Assembly (NCBI GenBank): GCA_018714005.1
Contig: DVOA01000069.1
Coordinates: 1-12,723 of the forward strand
Length of the DNA stretch: 12,723 nucleotides
Reading direction: 5' to 3'
Source of the DNA: Spyradomonas excrementavium
Lineage (GTDB): Bacteria; Cyanobacteriota; Vampirovibrionia; Gastranaerophilales; Gastranaerophilaceae
Part shown: positions 7,656-12,723 of the stretch, piece after piece
Layout: the number at the start of each line of letters is the position of its first letter
Position numbering within the stretch: the first letter of the stretch is position 1
The notes under the pieces: generated by a model
The model's input: the letters and a program-made list of their open reading frames with translations, nothing else
Told to the model about the DNA's origin: nothing
Databases searched by the model: none
Program-made: the position numbers and the translations under genes

Positions 7656-9359
7656 ATGAAAGAAATTTCCCTGGTAGCACCGGTTAAAACGCCCGAAGAT
7701 ATTGAGAATTTCTGCCCTGTGGTAAAGTGCAGAAACTTCTATGTTTATCATCACAAATTTCTTAACAAAAATTTTGATTATGTTAAGGAATTTATAGAAA
7801 CAGCTCACAAGCATGATGCAAAAATTTATGTAACATTCAAACACAACATCACAGAAGAAAATCTTGCTGAAATCAAAAAATTCATAAATTATCTCAAAGA
7901 TACAGAGATTGACGGTATTTTTATAAACAGCTACGCGATTCTTGAGGCAATAAAAACACATTCATTGCCATACAAAGTCATTATTGATTCCTATTTTGAC
8001 ATTCATAACCTTTCGGGGATTGATTTTGTCAACATGTTCCACAAGGTTGACCAGCTGATTATCACGGAAGAAATTTATATGAAAAATATTGCAAAAATTA
8101 AGCAATATAAAAACATTTCGCTTGCAATCGACTCGGACAACATCCCGTGGTGCGCCGAGGAAATAAAAAAATTGCATGCCATTGATTCCGTGGTGATAAA
8201 AGGGAAATTTGCGGATTCTGCGGAGATTCTGGAGGGAATTCAGCTTGTGGAAAAGATTATGGCAAAGCCAAAAGTCTTTAAAAACCAGAAACTTCCGTTC
8301 AAGCATGTACGAAAAAGCATTTACCAGACAAACCATTTTTGCGGCGAAATAATGAGCGCTGAGGGCTCGGATTTCAAGTTCAGCAGGAATATTCAGAAAT
8401 TTGAATGGGAAAACAAGCGCCCGAGGCTGCAAAAAGATTTTGATTATTCAACACTTGATTTGCCAAAAATCAATCTCCGTCTTTCTTCGCTTGCCCAGCT
8501 CACGGAGGTCAAAAATTTTATGGCAAAAGTGGGCTTCAACCCTGTTTATTCCATTGAATACGGCGAAATCTTAAGCACAGCCGACCTCGCCAAAAGCAGT
8601 TTTAACGAAATCATCAAAAAAGTTAAAAAATTCTGCAAAAATTACGGGATAAAATTACAGCTGAGCACCCCGAGAATACTTATTGAAAGGGATTTTGACC
8701 GTGTTTATGAATATGTGAAAAATCTTTGCCTTGAAGACCCCGTGCCCTCTTCTATTATAATAAATAATATAGGCTATCTCTGGGCGTTCATAAACGACGA
8801 AGAACTCCACAGAATCCCCGTGGAAATCGGTCAGGGGATAAATCTTTTGAACAGCATGTCAATAAAATGCCTTAACAATCTTCATCCCATTGAAACAATT
8901 GATTTCAGTACGTTTGAAAACATCACGAATATTAAAAACTGCATAAAAAAGATTAAAAACATCATTCCGAACAAAAAACTGACGATTGCGGGCAATGTAA
9001 GGATTCCCAGCCTTGGATTATGCCCCCTAAACAACGACAGCGCAATTGTTTCGAGGCTTTCATGCAAAGCTCCGTGCCACAACGGAAATTATGCGCTCAA
9101 AGATCCGTCTTTAAAAAAGGTTTTTCCGTTTGTTGTTGACGGTTTTTGCAGAATGCACATGTTTAAAGATTATATTCTGCATTTGTACGAACATCTTGAA
9201 AAATTAAGAGAAATCGGCATAAACGAGTTCGTTATTGACCTGAGCGACCTGCCGCCAAAGTACGTTTCCATACTTTTAACCCATCTTTTCAACACTATGG
9301 CGGGTTTTGAAACCTCAAAATTCAAAGATACCGACGAATACTGCATTTCCCTGTTATAA
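7656..9359 (+). CDS. U32-family protein with two U32-like modules and a four-Cys cluster
   Basis: A 567-residue cytoplasmic protein. Module one (about 1-205) follows the start of U32 proteins: SLVAPVKTPEDIE, a helix-strand unit ending in AKIYVTFKHN, the IDGIFINSYAILEAIK strand, and the VDQLIITEEI segment where U32 proteins have 'LsrEls'. It lacks the later Cys region. Module two (about 270-560) repeats the theme (GIKLQLSTPR, SIIINNIGYLWAFI, KLTIAGNVRI) and adds Cys456, Cys470, Cys474 and Cys498, spaced like the [4Fe-4S] ligands of UbiU/UbiV/RlhA-type U32 proteins. Family roles include tRNA/rRNA hydroxylation and O2-independent ubiquinone hydroxylation; the substrate here is unknown. It diverges from the pilus operon and shows no functional tie to it. 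Confidence 0.75.
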   Translation: MKEISLVAPVKTPEDIENFCPVVKCRNFYVYHHKFLNKNFDYVKEFIETAHKHDAKIYVTFKHNITEENLAEIKKFINYLKDTEIDGIFINSYAILEAIKTHSLPYKVIIDSYFDIHNLSGIDFVNMFHKVDQLIITEEIYMKNIAKIKQYKNISLAIDSDNIPWCAEEIKKLHAIDSVVIKGKFADSAEILEGIQLVEKIMAKPKVFKNQKLPFKHVRKSIYQTNHFCGEIMSAEGSDFKFSRNIQKFEWENKRPRLQKDFDYSTLDLPKINLRLSSLAQLTEVKNFMAKVGFNPVYSIEYGEILSTADLAKSSFNEIIKKVKKFCKNYGIKLQLSTPRILIERDFDRVYEYVKNLCLEDPVPSSIIINNIGYLWAFINDEELHRIPVEIGQGINLLNSMSIKCLNNLHPIETIDFSTFENITNIKNCIKKIKNIIPNKKLTIAGNVRIPSLGLCPLNNDSAIVSRLSCKAPCHNGNYALKDPSLKKVFPFVVDGFCRMHMFKDYILHLYEHLEKLREIGINEFVIDLSDLPPKYVSILLTHLFNTMAGFETSKFKDTDEYCISLL

Positions 9360-9409
9360 TTCACCCAAACACGTCAAAAATCGCGGGGATAGTGTGCGTC
9401 TTTGAAACT

Positions 9410-9686
9410 CTCCCTCCCCGACTCGGGGAGGGATGGGGTGGGGAGCGACCCGTAGGGAAGCGTTTTTCGTAGAATTGGTATTATTTTCCCCGGATAACAA
9501 GCAAATGCCGGAGGAAGCGGAATCGAACGGGGCTGGCCAAAGGGAACGCCCCTTGCGCAGGCGAATGTTACTCCGCCGAAGCGTTCGATTTCAAGACATC
9601 GGAACGGGAAAAGAAGAACACATGCTTTTCTCACGCAATTTATCATTTCGCCCCCCTTCCCAACCTTCCCCAAGTCGGGGAAGGGG
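9410..9686. mobile_element. MITE-like GC-rich element with 39-nt inverted ends
   Basis: The segment 9410-9448 matches the reverse complement of 9648-9686 at 31 of 39 positions. Each end is itself a hairpin: CCCTCCCCG/CGGGGAGGG (9412-9420 and 9424-9432) and CCTTCCCC/GGGGAAGG (9664-9671 and 9677-9684). Between them lie about 200 nt without a credible gene. The block is far richer in G+C than its surroundings and fills most of the non-coding stretch 9360-9880. I see no clear target duplication. It could also be a non-mobile dispersed intergenic repeat. Confidence 0.55.
9521..9590. repeat. Nested inverted repeats inside the GC-rich element
   Basis: AATCGAACG (9521-9529) pairs perfectly with CGTTCGATT (9582-9590). 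Partly within it, GGGGC (9529-9533) pairs with GCCCC (9548-9552). The TTCGATT word recalls a tRNA T loop, but no tRNA cloverleaf closes around it. It may be a structured RNA or a decayed insertion. Confidence 0.4.
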
Positions 9687-9835
9687 CTTGGGGCTCTATT
9701 TGCTGCTATTTTTCGTTGGACTTCCTGAGGAATCGGAACGGAAAAACAACCTCCCCCCTATACAACCCGAAATATGTTACGATTTTGTAAAATTTATGTA
9801 AAAAAATGAACATGCCTCCCTTTCAAAGTGTTTAA

Positions 9836-9841
9836 TATAAT
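9836..9841 (+). promoter_or_regulatory. -10 box of the 48-codon gene
   Basis: TATAAT at 9836-9841 would start transcription near 9848, about 33 nt before the ATG at 9881. No convincing -35 lies 16-18 nt upstream (TGCCTC at 17 nt), so strength is uncertain. Confidence 0.45.
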
Positions 9842-9880
9842 ATAAGCTACTTGGCTTGGAAAAGGAAAGTGAAGGTTTAA

Positions 9881-10027
9881 ATGTTCAGTCCCGAAATGAT
9901 GAGATTTTTGTTAACACGCGACAACGAAGAATACACAAAAGAAAGCAAGAAAGAAACGGAAATAAAACAAAACCTTATTTTCCGCCATGCCGCATTTGCG
10001 ACTGTTCCTATTGAAGTCAAAGAATAA
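9881..10027 (+). CDS. Small protein of unknown function, 48 residues
   Basis: ATG 9881 to TAA 10025-10027 encodes 48 residues. GAAGG at 9871-9875 lies 5 nt before the start, a TATAAT lies at 9836-9841, and a strong terminator follows 18 nt after the stop, so the gene forms a self-contained transcript of about 230 nt. The protein starts MFSPEMMRFLLTRDNEE, has a Lys/Glu-rich middle (EEYTKESKKETEIKQN) that is probably helical, and ends in a hydrophobic RHAAFATVPIEV segment. There is no signal peptide, membrane helix or cysteine. I do not recognise it. It could be a regulatory peptide, or the RNA could be the functional product. Confidence 0.55.
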   Translation: MFSPEMMRFLLTRDNEEYTKESKKETEIKQNLIFRHAAFATVPIEVKE

Positions 10028-10045
10028 AAAACGGATTTTTATACC

Positions 10046-10077
10046 AAAAAAGCAGGCCGATGTGAGCCTGCTTTTTT
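10046..10077. terminator. Strong bidirectional terminator between convergent genes
   Basis: AAAAAAGCAGGC (10046-10057) and GCCTGCTTTTTT (10066-10077) form a perfect 12-bp stem with an 8-nt loop. The T-run serves the plus-strand 48-codon gene, and the A-run becomes the U tract for the DUF1858 gene ending at 10104 on the minus strand. Confidence 0.9.
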
Positions 10078-10103
10078 ATTTTTCAAATATATAAAACCAA
10101 AAA

Positions 10104-10304
10104 TTAATCAATCAAAGCGTTAATTTCAGCCACCATCTGCTCGGGGTCAACACCATGAACTTTTGCGCCTGCTTCAAGGTTTTCAAATCTGGCAGCAGCA
10201 CATCCAATGCAGCCCAGCCCGTATTTTGCAAAAACCTCCAGCGCCTGCGGATAATTTTGTACAATCTCTATTATACCCATTTCTTTTGTTACTTTTCCTG
10301 ACAT
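10104..10304 (-). CDS. DUF1858 / hybrid-cluster-protein-associated redox disulfide protein
   Basis: A 66-residue single-domain cytoplasmic protein, full length for DUF1858 (TIGR03980-like). It has the family layout: an N-terminal helix (MGIIEIVQNYPQALEVFAKYG), then GLGCIGCAAARFENLEAG with the CxxC pair at Cys32/Cys35, then a C-terminal helix ending INALID. The domain occurs alone or fused to Ric/YtfE-type and hybrid-cluster-associated proteins, and is thought to act in disulfide or metal/nitrosative redox chemistry; the exact reaction is not established. AAGGA (10316-10312) lies 7 nt before the ATG. It is monocistronic, ending at a bidirectional terminator, and no hybrid cluster protein gene is nearby. 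Confidence 0.9.
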   Translation of the reverse strand: MSGKVTKEMGIIEIVQNYPQALEVFAKYGLGCIGCAAARFENLEAGAKVHGVDPEQMVAEINALID

Positions 10305-10362
10305 TTTTTAATCCTTTCCGCCAATGTTTTCATTGACTTTTTCAGTAATTCTATTAATAAGA

Positions 10363-10392
10363 ATTATACAATACAAAAAGCATTTTTGACAG
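10363..10392 (-). promoter_or_regulatory. Promoter of the DUF1858 gene
   Basis: On the minus strand, CTGTCA (10392-10387) and a perfect TATAAT (10368-10363) are spaced by 18 nt. The start would be near 10356, about 52 nt before the ATG at 10304. The -35 box overlaps the ribosome binding site of the divergent 68-codon gene. Confidence 0.5.
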
Positions 10393-10401
10393 GGGCGAAA
10401 G

Positions 10402-10608
10402 TTGGATAAAGCGAAAAAATTGCTAATAAAACTGTTAATTTATTTGAAAAACAAAGATATTAACCGTCCAATAGGGCTGAAATCACTCGGGCTGAAGGTC
10501 GAATACTTTGAAAGTATTTACAAAAACCATTTTTCCAGCGCAAAATTCTGCGGGAAAATCGTTTCGCCCGTGCAGGATACGCCGTTTTATTTCGGGAGCT
10601 GCAATTAA
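10402..10608 (+). CDS. Small hypothetical protein, 68 residues, TTG start
   Basis: The frame starts at TTG 10402, supported by AGGGG at 10391-10395 (6 nt spacing), and ends at TAA 10606-10608. It has a basic, leucine-rich amphipathic N-terminus (MDKAKKLLIKLLIYLKNKD), a middle that could be a short helix-turn-helix-like fold (RPIGLKSLGLKVEYFESIYKNHF), and two cysteines (Cys50 and Cys67). The stop shares bases with the stop of the convergent lptA-like gene (TTAA at 10605-10608). A weak promoter (TTGACT at 10333-10338, TAATAA at 10355-10360) lies upstream. I do not recognise a family. Coding potential is plausible because of the RBS and the lack of overlap, but it could be non-coding. Confidence 0.5.
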   Translation: MDKAKKLLIKLLIYLKNKDINRPIGLKSLGLKVEYFESIYKNHFSSAKFCGKIVSPVQDTPFYFGSCN

Positions 10609-11579
10609 AGCACATCCCCTTTCTGGCTCTGAACATTTCTTATAACAGTTTGGACATTGCCCTCTGCATAGAAGTTTTTCGGGTTCAAAAACATGTTTAT
10701 GCGGTCTGCGGTTATGCTTCTCATTGATTCAACAATCGTAGAACGCCCGAGGAAAACAACTTCGTTGAATTTTCCGGTCTTCGGGTCGGGGTAAACTGTT
10801 GCTTTCGGGCCTTTTGCATCGTAATCCTTGTAAATCACATGAACCGCACCGTTCGCCATAAGAGTGTTTGTTTTTTTGTTGTATTGCTGCCTGTCAGCCC
10901 AGACTTTAATCCTGGAATCGTCCATAAGCACGTCAGAATGGGTATTTCCGGTAGCCCACGCTTCTTCGGTAATTGCATCGTAAACAAACTGGTTGCCCGT
11001 GATAATGCTGTCTTCCTGCTTGAGTTTTCCGTGACCGGTGAGGGTAATTTTTTTCAAATCGCCGTCTTTGGTCAGGTTTGCAACAGCTTTATCCGAAAAA
11101 GTTTCGATATCTTTGTAATAAATTATCACACTGCCTTCTGCGGTCAGCGTTTTTGTATTTGTATCATATTCCTGTGAATCAGCGGTGATAATTACCGTGG
11201 GTTTCAGGTTTCCGTCTTCTCTGACGGTTGTTTGCGTATTTCCCTCTGCACGTACGGTTTTATTCAGCAGGGACATTTTTAAAATATTTGATTTAATTTC
11301 GTTTGTTTTGCCCTTTTTTACCTCAATAACGTAAGGTTGGTCAAAAAACACAGCTTCCGTGAGCTTTTTTGATTTCGGGTCAATATTAACCTCGGCGCGC
11401 GGGCCGGTAACCGTCAATTCTTCGTATTGAACTTTAACATTACCGTCGAATTTAGCCTTATTTTCTTCCATTTTAAAAGATTGTCTGTCAGCGGTAATTG
11501 ACAGGTCATTTGCAAACACGGCAGTGATTGTCACCGCGCACAAAGCTGTTATTAACATAAATATTTTAAAGTTTTTCAT
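10605..11579 (-). CDS. lptA: LptA/OstA-like periplasmic LPS-transport protein with three repeats
   Basis: A 324-residue exported protein. The signal peptide (1-23) has a hydrophobic core and AVFA before Asn24. Three tandem OstA/LptA-type units begin at about 28 (ITADRQSFKMEENKAKFDGNV), 131 (ITADSQEYDTNTKTLTAEGS) and 226 (VWADRQQYNKKTNTLMANGA). Each is followed by a shorter half unit ending in AEGN or ATGN (111-114, 209-212, 305-308). This is a beta-jellyroll bridge that carries LPS from LptC to LptD. E. coli LptA is about 185 residues, so this one is nearly twice as long. AAGGGG (about 7 nt spacing) precedes the ATG, which lies 14 nt inside the upstream lptC gene. LptA is the best call; a truncated LptD N-terminus is less likely given its length and the LptC neighbour. 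Confidence 0.85.
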   Translation of the reverse strand: MKNFKIFMLITALCAVTITAVFANDLSITADRQSFKMEENKAKFDGNVKVQYEELTVTGPRAEVNIDPKSKKLTEAVFFDQPYVIEVKKGKTNEIKSNILKMSLLNKTVRAEGNTQTTVREDGNLKPTVIITADSQEYDTNTKTLTAEGSVIIYYKDIETFSDKAVANLTKDGDLKKITLTGHGKLKQEDSIITGNQFVYDAITEEAWATGNTHSDVLMDDSRIKVWADRQQYNKKTNTLMANGAVHVIYKDYDAKGPKATVYPDPKTGKFNEVVFLGRSTIVESMRSITADRINMFLNPKNFYAEGNVQTVIRNVQSQKGDVL

Positions 11580-12147
11580 TAAAATTCCCCTTGCTGTAAA
11601 GTTCGGTTTTAGAACGGCCGATAATTTTTACTTTTGTCTGCTGATTGCTCAAAATAGCTTTGTCGCTAAAAGTTCTGATTTCGCCGTATCTTCTTATGAT
11701 GACATTTCCCGAAGCAGTAATATCATCCTCTTTTCCCGTCCAGACAAACCTGTCGGCTTTGACGTTTGTGCCGTCTTTATAAATTATATAGGTATCATCA
11801 TATAATATTACTTTTTTTGTGTTCTCGTCAAATGTGCCTTTTGTCGATTTCATGCTCAAAACGACCTTGTCATCATCATAGAAGTTGCCGATAAGGTCGT
11901 AAAGTATTGCGACTTTATTTACACTGTCGTAATAGCCGCTTTCTGCGTATAATTCCCAGAATTTTTTATCATCTTTTGTTTCTGTGATAATCAGGTTTTT
12001 AATATTCAATTCCTGTTTTTCACCGGCGCTTGTGAGTACGCTCTTTTTAAAATTGCGCGTAATAACCCCCGCGGAAATAAACGCCCACAGGCATCCCACA
12101 ATTACCAGAACAAGAATAACGATATACGCGATTTTTCTCTTTTGCAT
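11566..12147 (-). CDS. lptC: LPS export protein LptC
   Basis: A 193-residue inner-membrane-anchored periplasmic protein, the usual length for LptC. A single N-terminal helix (about 7-27, AYIVILVLVIVGCLWAFISAG) follows a basic MQKRK start. The LptC beta-jellyroll spans about 46-180, with the family pattern FWELYAESGYYD, VAILYDLIGNFY, KGTFDENTKKVILYDD and ITASGNVII. It receives LPS from the LptB2FG extractor and hands it to LptA, encoded next with a 14-nt overlap. The C-terminal stretch GEIRTFSDKAILSN resembles DIETFSDKAVANL in the LptA-like protein. No Shine-Dalgarno precedes the ATG; instead an extended -10 lies 6 nt upstream. kdsC, lptB and other usual neighbours are absent. Confidence 0.88.
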   Translation of the reverse strand: MQKRKIAYIVILVLVIVGCLWAFISAGVITRNFKKSVLTSAGEKQELNIKNLIITETKDDKKFWELYAESGYYDSVNKVAILYDLIGNFYDDDKVVLSMKSTKGTFDENTKKVILYDDTYIIYKDGTNVKADRFVWTGKEDDITASGNVIIRRYGEIRTFSDKAILSNQQTKVKIIGRSKTELYSKGNFNEKL

Positions 12148-12153
12148 ACTATG

Positions 12154-12162
12154 ATTTTAGCA
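12154..12162 (-). promoter_or_regulatory. Extended -10 promoter directly before lptC
   Basis: On the minus strand TGCTAAAAT (12162-12154) is an extended -10 (TG, one base, then TAAAAT). It ends 6 nt before the ATG at 12147, so transcription would begin at about the start codon. A TTGTAA lies too far upstream (23 nt) to act as a normal -35. No Shine-Dalgarno is seen before the ATG, which would fit a leaderless mRNA. Confidence 0.4.
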
Positions 12163-12333
12163 CAGAAAGGAATTTATTTATCTTACAAATTTCACATTTC
12201 GCAATTTTTTTTAATATTGGGCGGGAGACTCATGCGTTTTTTTCACATTGGGCGTGGTTGCTTAGGGGCGCAGCCCTGTCATATGGTGGGTGCGGTTTAT
12301 CATGGGGTGGGAGATTCTTGGGGTTGTAGTTTT

Positions 12334-12440
12334 CCCTCTCCGACGGGAGCGAATGCGAGCCGAGGCTGGAGCGGTTCGCGCGGGCGAATCGCGTAACGCC
12401 GTTTAACGCGAGCATTCAAGACAGAGGGTGCCCGGAGGGC
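12334..12440. repeat. GC-rich nested palindrome, likely dispersed intergenic repeat
   Basis: Three arm pairs are roughly concentric: CCCTCT (12334-12339)/AGAGGG (12423-12428), GAATGC (12351-12356)/GCATTC (12412-12417) and TTCGC (12375-12379)/GCGAA (12384-12388). A small GCCC-GGA-GGGC hairpin (12430-12440) follows. The wording 'GGGTGCCCGGAGGGCGGGTGAGGG' is of the type found in dispersed intergenic repeats. It occupies the non-coding stretch 12148-12534, which otherwise holds only another small hairpin (GGGC/GCCC, 12266-12276) and the palindrome at 12481. Confidence 0.5.
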
Positions 12441-12480
12441 GGGTGAGGGCTGGTTTGGCGGGGGATGGCGTAGTTGGTTG

Positions 12481-12509
12481 GGGTGGGAACCGCTTGGCTA
12501 TTCCCACCC
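12481..12509 (-). repeat. Palindrome downstream of the beta-barrel gene
   Basis: GGGTGGGAA (12481-12489) and TTCCCACCC (12501-12509) are perfect 9-nt arms around an 11-nt loop, 25 nt past the stop of the minus-strand gene. No T-run follows on the minus strand, so it is either a Rho-type 3' end stabiliser or a dispersed repeat. Confidence 0.45.
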
Positions 12510-12534
12510 TACTGGGGGATTTTGGATTGTTTAT

Positions 12535-12723
12535 TTATTTATTTTTGCCTATTTTCCATCTTAGACCGGCGGAGAGGGATATGCCGTTGCGCCCTCCGGA
12601 GTGGATCATGGCTTGGGCGTAGGCGAGGTAGTTATTTTTGAGGGGTTTTTGGAGGCCGAGGCCGTATTGGAGGTAGGGGTCTATGGACATTTCGGGGAGG
12701 CGGGTATCGTTGGCTTTAACGTT
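12535..12723 (-). CDS. Autotransporter-type outer-membrane beta-barrel protein, C-terminus only
   Basis: The minus-strand frame from the window edge to TAA 12537-12535 gives 62 residues: a DPYLQYGLGLQKPL strand, then YLAYAQAMIHSGGRNG, then ISLSAGLRWKIGKNK. Alternating residues and the GGRNG turn before a final AGLRW strand match the last strands of autotransporter beta-barrel domains; the protein would insert in the outer membrane through the BAM machinery. It ends a few residues beyond the aromatic that usually closes such barrels. Codon use is unlike the rest of the window: 37 of 62 codons end in C and seven of eight Leu codons are CTC, with about 53% G+C. The start and passenger domain lie beyond position 12723. 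Confidence 0.7.
   Translation of the reverse strand, partial: NVKANDTRLPEMSIDPYLQYGLGLQKPLKNNYLAYAQAMIHSGGRNGISLSAGLRWKIGKNK

Noticed and set aside
7602..7961. 119-codon minus-strand frame opposite the U32 gene, and similar long antisense frames inside the pilus genes
   Set aside because: They are antisense to strong coding regions, have no RBS, and their hydrophobic/Cys-rich compositions are typical shadows.
9412..9432. The first element hairpin as terminator of the U32 gene
   Set aside because: The stem is strong but no T-run follows on the plus strand, and the same motif recurs in inverted form at the other end of the element.
9508..9612. A possible tRNA-Ser or tRNA-Sec on the minus strand
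   Set aside because: T-loop-like and anticodon-loop-like words are present, but the T stem and acceptor stem do not pair.
9433..9801. 122-codon plus-strand frame, and the 99-codon minus-strand frame at 9374-9673, in the GC-rich block
   Set aside because: Both lie within the inverted-repeat element, have low-complexity Pro/Ser/Arg-rich products and no RBS; open frames are expected by chance in GC-rich DNA.
12428..12622. 64-codon plus-strand frame, and the 84-codon frame at 12142-12396
   Set aside because: The first is antisense to the beta-barrel C-terminus and runs through palindromes; the second runs through the repeat field. Neither has an RBS or a protein-like composition.

Overview
The window reads as a piece of chromosome from an AT-rich diderm bacterium. 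LptC and LptA homologues, a secretin and an autotransporter-type beta-barrel all imply an outer membrane. Compact operons, a stand-alone DUF1858 protein and the gene content would fit a gut-type Vampirovibrionia/Gastranaerophilales ('Melainabacteria') or an Elusimicrobiota-like genome. That placement is inference; no rRNA or marker protein in the window settles it.

Layout. Positions 1-850 look like the eroded edge of an integrated element. They hold the last codons of a HigB/RelE-type toxin, a complete HI1420/HigA-like antitoxin, a non-coding stretch with six AGTGCA/TGCACT words around a small palindrome, and the C-terminal stub of a serine recombinase that runs into the CCA end of a minus-strand tRNA-Ile(GAU). 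The tRNA has its own promoter and a terminator, and the terminator lies inside the recombinase stub.

From 7473 down to 1001 (minus strand) runs a tightly packed envelope-machine operon of the type IV pilus/type II secretion superfamily: a bitopic GspC/PilP-like protein, a secretin, a PilB/GspE ATPase, a PilC/GspF platform protein and a small conserved-looking protein. Gaps are 4-20 nt. Together they would form an outer-membrane pore, its inner-membrane connector, the platform and the motor; pilins, PilM/N/O and prepilin peptidase are not in the window.

Divergently transcribed from the operon is a 567-residue U32-family protein with two U32-like modules and a four-cysteine cluster in the second. 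Positions 9360-9880 are non-coding and hold a GC-rich, MITE-like element (9410-9686) bounded by imperfect 39-nt inverted repeats. Next come an isolated 48-codon gene with its own promoter, RBS and terminator, a convergent DUF1858 redox-disulfide protein, and a 68-codon gene with a TTG start.

From 12147 down to 10605 (minus) an lptC-lptA pair with a 14-nt overlap supplies periplasmic LPS-transport components. Positions 12148-12534 are non-coding and rich in GC palindromes. The window ends inside a minus-strand gene of which only the C-terminal beta-barrel end (62 codons) is visible; its codon use differs sharply from the rest.

Most of the window is ordinary envelope biology. The most unusual signals are the recombinase stub that doubles as a tRNA terminator, the AGTGCA array, the MITE-like element, the isolated 48-residue gene, the two-module U32 protein, and two genes whose best -10 boxes lie only 6 nt before the start codon. 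I do not see a complete new defence or biosynthetic system.
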